A stretch of DNA of 64,000 nt from an uncultured Allomuricauda sp. (GCF_937884665.1 NZ_CAKZYF010000055.1:1-64000), one strand, 5' to 3'. Counted from the stretch's first letter, positions 52,730-62,034 are shown. Notes: generated by a model not told the origin, from the sequence alone. A program made the numbers and translations.

Positions 52730-53653
52730 ATGGGAAATGGAAAACTACTACTTGGATTATTGCTGATAAGTTTCTTGGCGACATCCTGTTACACCGAAGT
52801 GATTATAGAGGACGAATTTATTACGGAATCGCCCGTTAATACCGCCCTGGTATTGGAATCTTACGACTTATGGTATGTTGATATCAATGCAAGTCGTGGT
52901 AACGGAGAAGTTCCCTTTCTTCAGCGCGCATTTACCATTTCCTTTGATAGAGGGATTGTCTATGTAAATAACAATCTAGCGGGAATTGGGAAAACCGGTA
53001 ACGGTCTGGGTATTGATGTGGGCACGTATGGCACCTTGAATGGGGCCGTGGAAATAGACCACGATATTGATAGGCTTTGGTTATTGGAGGTTTTGGCCGT
53101 TAATAGCAACACTATTGAGCTTTACGACCCCAACTCCAATACCTTTTATTTACTAAGGGGATATCAAAGGAACAATTTTGATTATGATTTGGTTTTTTAT
53201 GACAACATCAATTATTTCTTACAGGAGTATGAAGTTTGGGAAAAAACATTCACCGGTGAAGTAGGGGCGATAAACGATTTTGATCAAGAGAACTACCTCC
53301 AGTTTTTATCAGGTGGGGGTCAGGGGGGATTTCGTTCTTCTGTTGATAACCTAGGATTGCCATTGGCGGAACTGGTCTGGGACTATGAAGGGATTTACGA
53401 AGTTTTTGATGTAGAAGGAGATACCACCCTAAAAACTTTAACATTGGATTACGATTTCCTGGGCAATGATTATTTTGAGCTGTACGTTATTAATGATAGT
53501 ACCATAGAGCTGTATCACGTTTCCAGTGGTACAATCTATGAGTTCACAGGAAGAGGATTTGTGCAGTACCTGAAGGCAAATCCAAAGACGGGAAAAAAAC
53601 GTGAAAAAGTTAAAAAGTCCATAATGAACGTAAAACGTCAACGTAAAATGTAA
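52730..53653 (+). CDS. Secreted lipoprotein with two similar beta domains
   Basis: This protein of about 307 residues starts at the ATG at 52730 (MGNGKLLLGLLLISFLATSC), giving a lipobox at LATSC; the track start at 52691 is less likely. Two lipocalin-like or beta-barrel halves each contain a Trp/Tyr motif with a terminal threonine-rich turn (NTIELYDPNSNTFYLLRGY and STIELYHVSSGTIYEFTGRG). The C-terminus is very basic (KTGKKREKVKKSIMNVKRQRKM). It may be an outer-membrane lipoprotein. Similar Flavobacteriaceae proteins are sometimes annotated as an adenylyltransferase, which nothing here supports. Confidence 0.75.
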   Translation: MGNGKLLLGLLLISFLATSCYTEVIIEDEFITESPVNTALVLESYDLWYVDINASRGNGEVPFLQRAFTISFDRGIVYVNNNLAGIGKTGNGLGIDVGTYGTLNGAVEIDHDIDRLWLLEVLAVNSNTIELYDPNSNTFYLLRGYQRNNFDYDLVFYDNINYFLQEYEVWEKTFTGEVGAINDFDQENYLQFLSGGGQGGFRSSVDNLGLPLAELVWDYEGIYEVFDVEGDTTLKTLTLDYDFLGNDYFELYVINDSTIELYHVSSGTIYEFTGRGFVQYLKANPKTGKKREKVKKSIMNVKRQRKM

Positions 53654-53710
53654 GGACAAAATATAGTGTTCGACTATATAAACAAGTTTTTTGGTTGGTT
53701 ATTTAGTTAA

Positions 53711-53748
53711 AAATCGCCTCAAGTGCTAGCTTGGGGCGGTTTTTTTTG
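53711..53748 (+). terminator. Strong terminator after the lipoprotein gene
   Basis: CGCCTCAAG at 53715-53723 pairs with CTTGGGGCG at 53730-53738 (one G-T pair), loop TGCTAG, followed by a T tract of at least eight. It lies 60 bases beyond the stop. Confidence 0.85.
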
Positions 53749-53845
53749 AATAATCTCCTTTATCCGTCAAGGGTGCTCCAATTTCGTAATTCTTGAGATT
53801 GTACACCAAAAACCAAAGATTAATCCTATTTTTGCCGGCTTCAAA

Positions 53846-55396
53846 ATGGCGGCAATGAAAAAATACCTGAATCTTTTCGACTTTTCACAAAAAGTAAACT
53901 ATCGCACGGAGGTTTTATCCGGGATTACCGTGGCCCTGGCCCTCGTACCCGAAGCAATTGCCTTTGCCTTTATTGCAGGCTTATCTCCTTTAACAGGTCT
54001 TTATGCAGCTTTTGTGATGGGTTTGGTAACCTCAATTTTAGGTGGCAGACCTGGCATGATTTCTGGGGCTACGGGAGCCGTCGCAGTGGTTATTGTCAGT
54101 CTTGCTAAGGACTATGGTGTGGAATATGTTTTCGCTGCTGTCATCTTGGCCGGCATGCTACAGGTTGCCGCAGGTTTTCTTCGCATGGGAAAACTTATGC
54201 GATTGGTACCGCACCCGGTCATTTTCGGTTTTGTGAACGGTTTGGCCATTATCATATTCATGTCGCAACTGGATCAGTTTAAAACCCAAGATGGGAGCTG
54301 GCTGAGCGGAGGCACTCTCTACATTTTTATGGGATTGGTCCTATTGACCATGTCAGTCATCTGGGGACTGCCCAAATTAAGTAAGGTCGTTCCCGCTTCG
54401 CTCGTGGCCATACTTTTAGTGTTTGGACTTGTGTTTTTCTTCAATGTGGAAACCAGAACAATAGGGGATATCGCATCCATCCAGGGAGGGTTTCCTCCAT
54501 TTCATATCCCGGACGTACCCTTTACGTTAAAAACACTCCAAATCATTTTTCCCTATGCCGCTATCGTTGCAGGTGTTGGACTAATTGAAAGCTTACTGAC
54601 TTTGAACATTGTGGATGAAATTACGGAAACACGAGGTAGGGGAAATAAGGAAGCCGTGGCCCAAGGGACCGCCAACATCCTTTCCGGATTGTTTTCGGGG
54701 ATGGGGGGTTGCGCGATGATAGGTCAAAGCCTTATCAATACTTCCAATGGGGCCAGGGCCAGATTATCCGGCATTGTAGCTTCGTTAATGTTGTTGGCTT
54801 TTGTGATGTTTGGTTCTGATCTTATCGAAAAAGTGCCTATGGCTGCCTTAACGGGACTGATGATCATGGTCGCATTGGGAACCTTCGAATGGGCCAGTCT
54901 CCGTGTTTTTAAACGTATGCCCAAGTCCGATGTTCTGGTCATGGTATTGGTCACTTTGGTGACCGTATTCCTTCACAATTTGGCGCTTGCCGTTTTGGTG
55001 GGGGTTATTATCTCGGCACTGGTCTTTGCCTGGGACAACGCCATTCGGATTCGGGCAAGAAAATATGTGGACGGATCCGGTATCAAACACTACGAGATAT
55101 ATGGACCCTTGTTCTTTGGTAGCACTACCCTATTTTCCGAAAAATTCGATGTGTTGAACGACCCTTCAGAGGTGGTCATCGACTTTGAAGAAAGTAGGGT
55201 CGTGGACATGTCTGCAATTGAAGCGGTCAATAAAATCACGGAACGGTACAAAAAGGTGGGCAAAAAAGTCCATTTAAAACATTTAAGTCGAGATTGTAGG
55301 CGTTTGTTGAAAAACGCAGATGATATCATCGAGGTCAATGTAATCGAAGACCCGACCTATAAGGTCGCTGTTGATAAAATTTGGCCGTACAAATAA
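53846..55396 (+). CDS. SulP-family anion transporter with STAS domain
   Basis: This 516-residue SulP carrier has 10 to 12 hydrophobic segments and a C-terminal STAS domain (about 400-500, PSEVVIDFEESRVVDMSAIEAV). The sequence LSGITVALALVPEAIAFAFIAG and IGQSLINTSNGARARLSG mark the family. It is a different type from the 17987-19660 SulP and lacks a nearby carbonic anhydrase. Substrates may be sulfate or bicarbonate. The start at 53846 or the second ATG at 53855 are both possible. Confidence 0.88.
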   Translation: MAAMKKYLNLFDFSQKVNYRTEVLSGITVALALVPEAIAFAFIAGLSPLTGLYAAFVMGLVTSILGGRPGMISGATGAVAVVIVSLAKDYGVEYVFAAVILAGMLQVAAGFLRMGKLMRLVPHPVIFGFVNGLAIIIFMSQLDQFKTQDGSWLSGGTLYIFMGLVLLTMSVIWGLPKLSKVVPASLVAILLVFGLVFFFNVETRTIGDIASIQGGFPPFHIPDVPFTLKTLQIIFPYAAIVAGVGLIESLLTLNIVDEITETRGRGNKEAVAQGTANILSGLFSGMGGCAMIGQSLINTSNGARARLSGIVASLMLLAFVMFGSDLIEKVPMAALTGLMIMVALGTFEWASLRVFKRMPKSDVLVMVLVTLVTVFLHNLALAVLVGVIISALVFAWDNAIRIRARKYVDGSGIKHYEIYGPLFFGSTTLFSEKFDVLNDPSEVVIDFEESRVVDMSAIEAVNKITERYKKVGKKVHLKHLSRDCRRLLKNADDIIEVNVIEDPTYKVAVDKIWPYK

Positions 55397-55405
55397 AGGT
55401 CATGT

Positions 55406-55993
55406 CTATTCGCTGACTGTTCCTCTAAAAACACTCACCTTGGGATTGATAGGGTTTCCCGTTGTTCTTCGCATTAAGGTGATCTGTCCTGTATGGTAGA
55501 TACAATCGGAGAGCATGCCATTCACCATGTTCCAATAGGGAAAAGAGGATTGCTTATCTCCGCGTTGAAAAACAACCACGAAATCTTCAAAGTCTTTCGC
55601 TTGTTTCCCAGCGATGGTTTCACTGGCGGCTTTCAAATTTTCCAGGGTCATTTTGCGTAGTTGTTCATAGGGATATCCCGAAAAATCGGTTGGTCGGACA
55701 TTTGGGGTTGCCGACGGGGCATTTAGGATCATTTCGGACATACCATAAATATGCTGCAACGTTTCTAAAACAGTCCTGGATTCTTCTGTAGGCCGATAAG
55801 CCAAGTCTTTGGGGGTCAATCCTTCCGTGGCCCAATGGTAACGAAAGCCCAAACCATCTATCATTCGAGAAACCAGATTTCCGGGACTGTAATCCGCCGG
55901 ATACTCCGGGATTTCCCGAAAGGGTAGTTCTTGTGATTTCATAGTGATTGAAAAAAATAAAACAAGGAGGACAATGGGTAACTTTTGTATCAT
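55406..55993 (-). CDS. Exported DinB-fold protein
   Basis: This 195-residue protein has an N-terminal signal peptide (LPIVLLVLFFSITMKSQ) and a DinB/YfiT four-helix metal-binding domain (RYHWATEGLTPKDLAYRPTEESRTVLETLQHIYGMSEMIL and CIYHTGQITLMRRTTG). The His residues in LQHIYG and YHTGQI match the family metal site. Export is unusual for a family that is mostly cytoplasmic. It abuts the stop of the upstream 242-residue gene (TAGATG), so it belongs to that operon. Function unknown. Confidence 0.75.
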   Translation of the reverse strand: MIQKLPIVLLVLFFSITMKSQELPFREIPEYPADYSPGNLVSRMIDGLGFRYHWATEGLTPKDLAYRPTEESRTVLETLQHIYGMSEMILNAPSATPNVRPTDFSGYPYEQLRKMTLENLKAASETIAGKQAKDFEDFVVVFQRGDKQSSFPYWNMVNGMLSDCIYHTGQITLMRRTTGNPINPKVSVFRGTVSE

Positions 55994-56722
55994 CTAATGC
56001 AATTTTCGTGGACTCCAAACTTCATAGATAGGTTTTCCTCTGCTACTTTCCCCGGAATGGTGCCAGTTGCCCTCTTTTATCTTAAAATCAAAAGAAAGAC
56101 TGGCTCCTACCCTGGAATTGTCCTTCGAGAAAAAATCAATGTTTTCTGTATATTTTCCATTTTCCGTGGTATACGTGCCACCTCCCGTACCCATAAATTG
56201 TTGGGTCTCGGTGTTGTAAGCAATCCATTGAAAACGCGTTCCAGAAAGAATTTTCATGGTTTTTCGAGGTCGATCGGTATCCCTCTGCTGTATTTTCCCA
56301 TCCCGCATTCTTCCTGAAATCAACCAGGCTCCTGATAATTTTCCTGGAGTTCCATCATCAATTTGGGTCCAAATCGTATCTCCCATGCGAATTTGATTAT
56401 CCACGAATTGGTATGCTTCCTTACGGCTTGTACCAACGCGGCTCGGATCAAAAGAAGCGAATTCATAAGTGCAGTCCAGGTTATTGTTCTGTACTTTGCA
56501 AGTACCGCCCCAAGTACCCATGAACGCTCCTGTTTCTTTCTCAAAAAATGCCTCTGCAATATGTCCATCAGAAATAATGATGACATGATGTATGTTGATA
56601 CCTTTTTCATTCTTTAGAGAAGTTTCCCATGCCCCTTCCGGCGATTGGGATCGCAAGATGGCCCACCCAAAAAGTAGGGCAAACATCCATATACAGGGTT
56701 TAATTACTGAAATCATCGGCAT
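55994..56722 (-). CDS. Exported hypothetical protein with internal domain duplication
   Basis: This 242-residue protein has a signal peptide (CIWMFALLFGWAILRSQ). The mature part is two related beta-rich halves: GAWETSLKN, GAFMGTWGGTCK and SRVGTSRK in the first, and GAWLISGRM, QQFMGTGGGTYT and SRVGASLSF in the second. The repeated GAW, FMGTxGGT and SRVG elements indicate duplication of a lipocalin-like unit. The start overlaps the HTH-membrane gene by 17-23 bases (ATG at 56722 or 56716). It is likely a periplasmic or secreted binding protein. Confidence 0.7.
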   Translation of the reverse strand: MPMISVIKPCIWMFALLFGWAILRSQSPEGAWETSLKNEKGINIHHVIIISDGHIAEAFFEKETGAFMGTWGGTCKVQNNNLDCTYEFASFDPSRVGTSRKEAYQFVDNQIRMGDTIWTQIDDGTPGKLSGAWLISGRMRDGKIQQRDTDRPRKTMKILSGTRFQWIAYNTETQQFMGTGGGTYTTENGKYTENIDFFSKDNSRVGASLSFDFKIKEGNWHHSGESSRGKPIYEVWSPRKLH

Positions 56723-57980
56723 AGCGGGTGTTACCTTCCAAATCCTTTAAATATACATAATCCAAAGACCCACTTCCTGTGAATGTGAAAATTAATCCCA
56801 TAATATCGCCTTGTGCCCCTGTAAATTGGTTTTCTAAACACAAAGTATCATTGATATAAAATTGTACGATATTGTTGTTACTTATGATTTTTAAATGTTG
56901 CCATTCATCCATATTGGCCCCCAGTAAAGAGAAATCGTTCTCAGAACCCATAAAAAAGTTATCGCCCAATTTTAAGTTGAGATTGCTTTCACATCCTTTG
57001 TCTATGATTCCAACCCAAGACGCGTCTTTTTCATCGATCCATTTTACTTCCAAAAAGGGACAGGTTAGGTTTTTCGTGTTTTCGAAGCGAACTTTGGTTT
57101 CCAAAACAAAGGCATCGCTTGCCAATCCCTTAAAGTCACGTACGTTGAAGTAGGATAAGATCAAATTTTGGTTCAGGCCAAAGCCAAGTGCTTCACGCGT
57201 AGTGTTCTGAAGTGTTAATTTTCCATCGGATTGGATTTCCGGGGTAGCGGCATATTTCGGAATTTGCTGCATAGGGTTCGATTTTGCGGTCGCGAGCCAA
57301 CCATTCGTTTGAATGTGAATCCGCTCTTTTTGGATAATACTGTCATTGGCGATTAATCTGGCCCAATGGAATCCCGGGTAATAATAAATTTGGGAAAAGG
57401 TTTTCTTTTGGGGGTCAATCCGGAATTTGTGCATTGGATTCCAAGAGCGTTGGATAAAAAAACTGTCGGCCTTGGTCTGGGTGAGGTCATACGAAAAAAT
57501 GACAGAATTGGGGACATTAAAGGCAACGGTCTTATTTGCCGAAAAAACAACATCTTTAGGGACTTCCATTTCTGGTTCGCCACGGATCAACGAAATCAAA
57601 AAATACATCAAAACAATTGTGCCCAACACGGCAACTACCGGAATTATTTTCGTAAATCGATTGGATTGGGCAACAGTTTTATAGGGTTTTTGGATTTTTG
57701 AAAGTTGTTCACGTCGATAACTGTTCCAGTTTTCATGACCAAGTAAGGAAACCAAGGCATTTAATGTGCTGATATGTGGTAAGCTGGAATATTCATTTTT
57801 CCAAAGCCGTTTCATCGTGGACAAACTGATTTGAATGTTTTTTTTCTCGTCCATAAGGTCAATGAGATACTGCAAATCACGTTGGCCCAGAGCAGTATTT
57901 GAACCTACCTTATCTGGAAAATAGCGCTTTTCAATGTCTTGTAAACACTGGTTTACATGTGCTCTATCATGGGATATCAT
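56700..57980 (-). CDS. Membrane-tethered HTH-like protein with periplasmic jelly-roll domain
   Basis: This 426-residue protein starts with about 95 helical residues (QRDLQYLIDLMDEKKNIQIS, LSTMKRLWKNEYSSLPHIS, TLNALVSLLGHENWNSYRRE) that resemble a helix-turn-helix DNA-binding module. A single transmembrane helix near 112-131 (IIPVVAVLGTIVLMYFLISLI) follows. The periplasmic part is about 290 residues, ending in a LamG/DUF1080-like jelly roll (VLETKVRFENTKNL, EWQHLKIISNNNIVQFYIND). It is therefore a candidate transmembrane one-component regulator. It is divergent from a secreted protein with a similar jelly-roll domain, 101 bases away, and leads two exported-protein genes. Confidence 0.75.
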   Translation of the reverse strand: MISHDRAHVNQCLQDIEKRYFPDKVGSNTALGQRDLQYLIDLMDEKKNIQISLSTMKRLWKNEYSSLPHISTLNALVSLLGHENWNSYRREQLSKIQKPYKTVAQSNRFTKIIPVVAVLGTIVLMYFLISLIRGEPEMEVPKDVVFSANKTVAFNVPNSVIFSYDLTQTKADSFFIQRSWNPMHKFRIDPQKKTFSQIYYYPGFHWARLIANDSIIQKERIHIQTNGWLATAKSNPMQQIPKYAATPEIQSDGKLTLQNTTREALGFGLNQNLILSYFNVRDFKGLASDAFVLETKVRFENTKNLTCPFLEVKWIDEKDASWVGIIDKGCESNLNLKLGDNFFMGSENDFSLLGANMDEWQHLKIISNNNIVQFYINDTLCLENQFTGAQGDIMGLIFTFTGSGSLDYVYLKDLEGNTRYADDFSN

Positions 57981-58081
57981 GACCGTATATATTTTTAATT
58001 GGACGCGTTTTGAATCTTAAATAAACGGTTTTTGGTGGTTTGTTACAGTGTTGATGTTCGGATTTTTGACAAAAAACAAAA

Positions 58082-59215
58082 ATGGATGCTCAAAAGATAA
58101 AATCAAAACTAGTATTTACAGTGACGTTGGTGTTGATTCTGAATCAGATGGTACTTGGCCAAGCCGTCCCATTTATCTCTGAAAACTGGAGAATAATTGA
58201 CAACGAAAACAACCAAAATTTAGATTTTCATACCACAACCTATAAGGGAGAAAATGCATTGCGACTGGGGAGGCACAAAATAGCTCGGTTGGAAGGCAAG
58301 ACCTACGAAAATTTTGTATTGGAGGTTGATATTGCCGGAAAGGCAATGCCAGGTATTGGTTTCCATGCATCAGACTTATGGGACTACGAATTTCTGTATT
58401 GTCGCGTATTTTCTGGAGGAAAAACGGATGCCCTTCAGTATGCCCCGGTCTATAACGGCGCTTTGCCCTGGCAGCTATATAACGCACCCAATTACGAGAC
58501 TATGGCAGTATTTGAACCCAAAGAATGGTTTCACCTAAAGATAGAGGTATATGGAAATCTTATGCGCGTATTTGTTGGAGAAGACGATGAACCGGAAATG
58601 GAAGTTGCACTTTTACAAAAAGAGGCGGAGAAAGGGGCAATATTTTTAAAGACCAGTTTTGCTGAAGCCTATTTTGCAAACCTGCGTATAAATCGTTTGG
58701 ATGTTCCTTTTTCCATACGTAATGAAGAAAAGTTACAGCAGTTCTTGACCGATTGGGAAATTTCCGAACAACTACAAGGGAACCTATATAGCCAGAGACA
58801 GTTCTACCAATGGTTCAACCAAGCCAAAGAGGCGCATACATGGAAAGTCATCAAAGCAGCAAAAAATGGCATTGTCAATTTGGCGCAATATTTTGATCAC
58901 CCCAAGGAATCTGTTTTTGCCCGAACAAACATTCCAGCTTCAGAAGCTAAAAAGGTCACTTTGGCTTTTGATTATACCCAAGTTTTATTAATTGTGTTGA
59001 ATGACCAAGTATTATTTTTTGGACGCGAACTGGATTCGGACAATTTTATGCGGATGATGGATGGAGAACAAAAGATAGACTTATCACTCAAAAAGGGAGA
59101 TAATACGTTGGTCTTCTGGATACGGTCCGATGATGAATGGCAAGAAGCCAACCCCCGTTATCTCGGTAGGAAACAGGCGATGAATTGGGGATTTATTGCC
59201 AAGGTTGAGGAGTAG
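58082..59215 (+). CDS. Exported protein with DUF1080/LamG-like domain
   Basis: This 377-residue exported protein has a signal peptide (LVFTVTLVLILNQMVLGQ). A beta-sandwich (about 30-215) shows NFVLEVDIAGKAMPGIGFHASDLWDYEFLYCRVFSGG and EWFHLKIEVYGNLMRVFVG. The C-terminal half includes YFDHPKESVFARTNIPA and KKGDNTLVFWIRSDDEW, a second jelly-roll of glycosidase type. It may bind or modify a carbohydrate. It shares a 101-base divergent region with the HTH-membrane protein gene, suggesting that the regulator controls it. Confidence 0.7.
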   Translation: MDAQKIKSKLVFTVTLVLILNQMVLGQAVPFISENWRIIDNENNQNLDFHTTTYKGENALRLGRHKIARLEGKTYENFVLEVDIAGKAMPGIGFHASDLWDYEFLYCRVFSGGKTDALQYAPVYNGALPWQLYNAPNYETMAVFEPKEWFHLKIEVYGNLMRVFVGEDDEPEMEVALLQKEAEKGAIFLKTSFAEAYFANLRINRLDVPFSIRNEEKLQQFLTDWEISEQLQGNLYSQRQFYQWFNQAKEAHTWKVIKAAKNGIVNLAQYFDHPKESVFARTNIPASEAKKVTLAFDYTQVLLIVLNDQVLFFGRELDSDNFMRMMDGEQKIDLSLKKGDNTLVFWIRSDDEWQEANPRYLGRKQAMNWGFIAKVEE

Positions 59216-59343
59216 CCCTTTTTTAGACCGAAAAACCATCGTACGATTTAAAAACCGAGTAGCATTTAAAAGGCCATTATGAAGTAAGATTGATTAATTT
59301 CCCGTAATTTTCCTGTTTAAATTAGTACACAGAAAAAAACATT

Positions 59344-59847
59344 ATGAAAAAATCGATTTTTTTGCTTCTAGCTTCGTTTTTGATGGTCATTATAGGTTGT
59401 GGTGAGAAAAAGACGGAAAAAAAGGAGGAGGGTTTCCAAGTAAACCGCGCCAAGAAGGAAGAAAAAAAGGAAGTTGATGAAAATGTAATTTCACTTTCAT
59501 CCAATGATTTGATGCAGTTTGACAAATCTGAACTTAAAGTAAAGGCGGGAAAAAAGGTTACACTTACCTTGAGACATACCGGAGAAATGGACAAAATGGT
59601 AATGGGTCATAATTTTGTCCTTTTGGAGGCGGGTACGGATGTTGGCGAGTTTGCTGCTGATGCAGCTGTTGCCAGGGAATCAGAGTATATCCCAGAAAGT
59701 GACGCCATCCTGGCCTACACGAAGTTGATAGGTGGTGGTGAGGTAACAAGCATCACTTTTGATCCCCCTGCTCCGGGCACTTATGATTTTATTTGCAGCT
59801 TTCCAGGACATTATGGAATCATGAACGGGAAGTTCATTGTAGAGTAA
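59344..59847 (+). CDS. Azurin-like type 1 copper lipoprotein
   Basis: This 167-residue blue copper protein is a lipoprotein (LLLASFLMVIIGC, lipobox at IIGC). A lysine/glutamate-rich linker follows (EKKTEKKEEG), then the cupredoxin domain. The copper ligands are intact: His in MGHNFVLL and the Cys, His and Met of FICSFPGHYGIMNG. Azurin carries electrons between periplasmic oxidoreductases. It contrasts with the incomplete site of the 11239-11628 protein. Its partner enzyme is not in the window. Confidence 0.93.
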   Translation: MKKSIFLLLASFLMVIIGCGEKKTEKKEEGFQVNRAKKEEKKEVDENVISLSSNDLMQFDKSELKVKAGKKVTLTLRHTGEMDKMVMGHNFVLLEAGTDVGEFAADAAVARESEYIPESDAILAYTKLIGGGEVTSITFDPPAPGTYDFICSFPGHYGIMNGKFIVE

Positions 59848-59877
59848 TTTTACCTTGATTTTATGTTGGGTTAGGAT

Positions 59878-60846
59878 TTAGGGCTTTACGTCTTCAAAGA
59901 ACTGTAGGGCTCTCTGCTCGCTGTAGCTTATGTTGTTTCTACCCCAAAATCCTACATGACCTCCAAAATTTGGTGTTTCTAGAAAGAGCTTTCGGTTTTT
60001 TTCCGCTTCTTTATAAGGATAACAACTGTCGCCCAAAAAGGAATCATCCTTCGCGTTGATAATCATTGCGGGGACTGATATGGTCTTGAGATATTGGAGA
60101 GAACTACATTTGGTATAATAATCCAGGGCATCTTTAAAGTTATGGGCCTTACTGGTATAGATATCGTCAAAGTCTTTTAGCGTCTTTATGGATGTAATAT
60201 CTGTATCGGTGATCTTTTCCGGGAATAACTTCTGTTTTTGACGAAGTTTTTTTAAGAGGTGTTTTTTAAATCGTTTGGCGTATAGGATGTTTTTACGGGA
60301 AAGCAATTGTTTACAGGACGAATGAAGATCACAAGGTACCGAGACTGCGACGGCAGCTTGGATTTTTTTGGGTAGGGTAGGTCGTTCTCCCAAATATTTC
60401 AAGATTAGGTTGCCTCCCAAACTAAATCCCTTGAGGTAAATAGAGCGATATCTTTTTTGTTCCAAAATATGTTGGATAACTTCATCTAAATCTTCTGTTG
60501 CACCCGAATGATACGAACGAAACAGTATATTGGGTTCGCCACTACACCCCCGAAGGTTAATAGAACACGCATCAAATCCACTTAAATTGAACAGTTTGGC
60601 ACTCCCCGTAATATATGGACGTTGGGCGGTACCTTCCAATCCATGAAGTAGAATGACCAGTCTGTCCGTTTGTTTATTTGTGTAGCTCCAATCCAGATCC
60701 AAAAAATCGGTATCGGATAAGATCAGCCGCTCCCTTTTCTGTGCCAAATTGTTGACCTGCCTCACCAAGCCAGCATAGATGGTAGAAAAGTGTCCGTTTT
60801 TAAAGAGAAGTGGGGGATCGTACGTTGATTTCACTATGGGCATCAA
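59878..60846 (-). CDS. YheT-family alpha/beta hydrolase
   Basis: This 322-residue hydrolase of the YheT/ABHD1 group has the N-terminal PPLLFKNGHFSTIYAGLVR, VILLHGLEG, the nucleophile in LKGFSLGGNLILKYLGE and the late FGGHVGFWG His. No signal is present. Substrates are probably lipid or ester compounds, not defined. It overlaps the bestrophin gene by 4 bases (ATGA) and converges on azurin. Confidence 0.88.
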   Translation of the reverse strand: MMPIVKSTYDPPLLFKNGHFSTIYAGLVRQVNNLAQKRERLILSDTDFLDLDWSYTNKQTDRLVILLHGLEGTAQRPYITGSAKLFNLSGFDACSINLRGCSGEPNILFRSYHSGATEDLDEVIQHILEQKRYRSIYLKGFSLGGNLILKYLGERPTLPKKIQAAVAVSVPCDLHSSCKQLLSRKNILYAKRFKKHLLKKLRQKQKLFPEKITDTDITSIKTLKDFDDIYTSKAHNFKDALDYYTKCSSLQYLKTISVPAMIINAKDDSFLGDSCYPYKEAEKNRKLFLETPNFGGHVGFWGRNNISYSEQRALQFFEDVKP

Positions 60847-61844
60847 TACAGGATATTATGCTTGGGGTTTACTTTTTCGGGCAAATCGGTCTCATCTAGC
60901 ATATCTCTTAAATCGATTTCAATAGTGCGGCATAAGGCGGTCATGGGCACATCGTTTATCCTTCCTTCAAATGGGTCTTCACTATTGCTGCCCACTTTTT
61001 CCATGGTAGAGAATATCCATGAAATCAAAATGGAGAAAAATATCATTAGACCAATGTACCACCACGAATTATCACCTTCCAAAGCAGTAAGTTGTTTTTC
61101 AAAAACATTTAAAAGCCCTAAGGGCAGGAGCAATAAAAAAATCCAGGTGAAAATTGTACTGAAATATGCATATTGCCTAGGGAACGGTGTATTTTTGATA
61201 CGCTCGCACTTCCCTTGTAAATTGTAAAACTCTTCCAGGGAATGGTGCATGAGAAGTTTATCAAATTCTGTAATCTTCTGTTTCTCCAGCAACTGTTTCA
61301 GATGAGCACCTTGGTTTTTGACCAAGTGCGTGGCCACATTTCGACGGTTTTCCAAGTCGTCAACTTCTTCAGGACGCAATAATTGGTCCATGCCCATACA
61401 TACCGGATTTCGTTCCCCGTGTCTATCAAATAAACGCTCAACCGCTCTATTTTCTTTAATGGAAAAGCTAGTAGGTTGTCTAAGTTGGACACGTAGGGCG
61501 TTGAGCCATGCGATATGCCGATAAATCAATGTAACCTGTGCATCCCGGTCCTCCTTTACCAAACTGAGCACTTGATTTGCCCAAGTACGTGAGTAATTCA
61601 CTATCCCACCCCATATTTTTCGAGCTTCCCAAAAACGATCATAGCTTTGACTGTTTTTAAAGCCCACGTAAAAGGCTACCGCAATTCCTATGACCGAGAT
61701 GGGTTGAAACGGAATATCAATGTGTTTCCAGTCCCAGTAGTGGTACAGCAAAAAAATAAGGCTTGCGTAGAGGGTAAAAAAAATGAGATTTTTCCAACCA
61801 AAACGCAAGATAAGCGTCCAGCTGATATTTCTTTTGATATACAT
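60843..61844 (-). CDS. Bestrophin-family ion channel
   Basis: This 333-residue membrane protein matches bacterial bestrophins (UPF0187): SVIGIAVAFYVGFKNSQSYDRFWEARKIWGG, DDLENRRNVATHLV and the cytoplasmic RTIEIDLRDML end. It should form a pentameric anion or cation channel in the inner membrane. Four or so hydrophobic segments are visible. It is translationally coupled to the YheT hydrolase gene. The 190-base region upstream is shared with the divergent flavoprotein gene and has no recognised motif. Confidence 0.88.
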   Translation of the reverse strand: MYIKRNISWTLILRFGWKNLIFFTLYASLIFLLYHYWDWKHIDIPFQPISVIGIAVAFYVGFKNSQSYDRFWEARKIWGGIVNYSRTWANQVLSLVKEDRDAQVTLIYRHIAWLNALRVQLRQPTSFSIKENRAVERLFDRHGERNPVCMGMDQLLRPEEVDDLENRRNVATHLVKNQGAHLKQLLEKQKITEFDKLLMHHSLEEFYNLQGKCERIKNTPFPRQYAYFSTIFTWIFLLLLPLGLLNVFEKQLTALEGDNSWWYIGLMIFFSILISWIFSTMEKVGSNSEDPFEGRINDVPMTALCRTIEIDLRDMLDETDLPEKVNPKHNILY

Positions 61845-62034
61845 AGATGGTGATTCGTATTTAAAAATACTTAAATCTATAATTATTTGTCTTTTATGTA
61901 AAAAATGAATCTCAAGTTTGTCGTATTTTTAAGGGAATGGTGTGTTGGAGACGATTATAGTTTACCACGATTCAATTTTTAGCTTGGATTTTCCCAAAAC
62001 CGGAATCACATAGTAGTTTTAAATACCAATAAAA

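Noticed and set aside
53846-55396. Second SulP gene as a duplicate of the first
   Set aside because: The two proteins share only family-level features. Their N-termini and cores differ enough that a recent duplication is unlikely.
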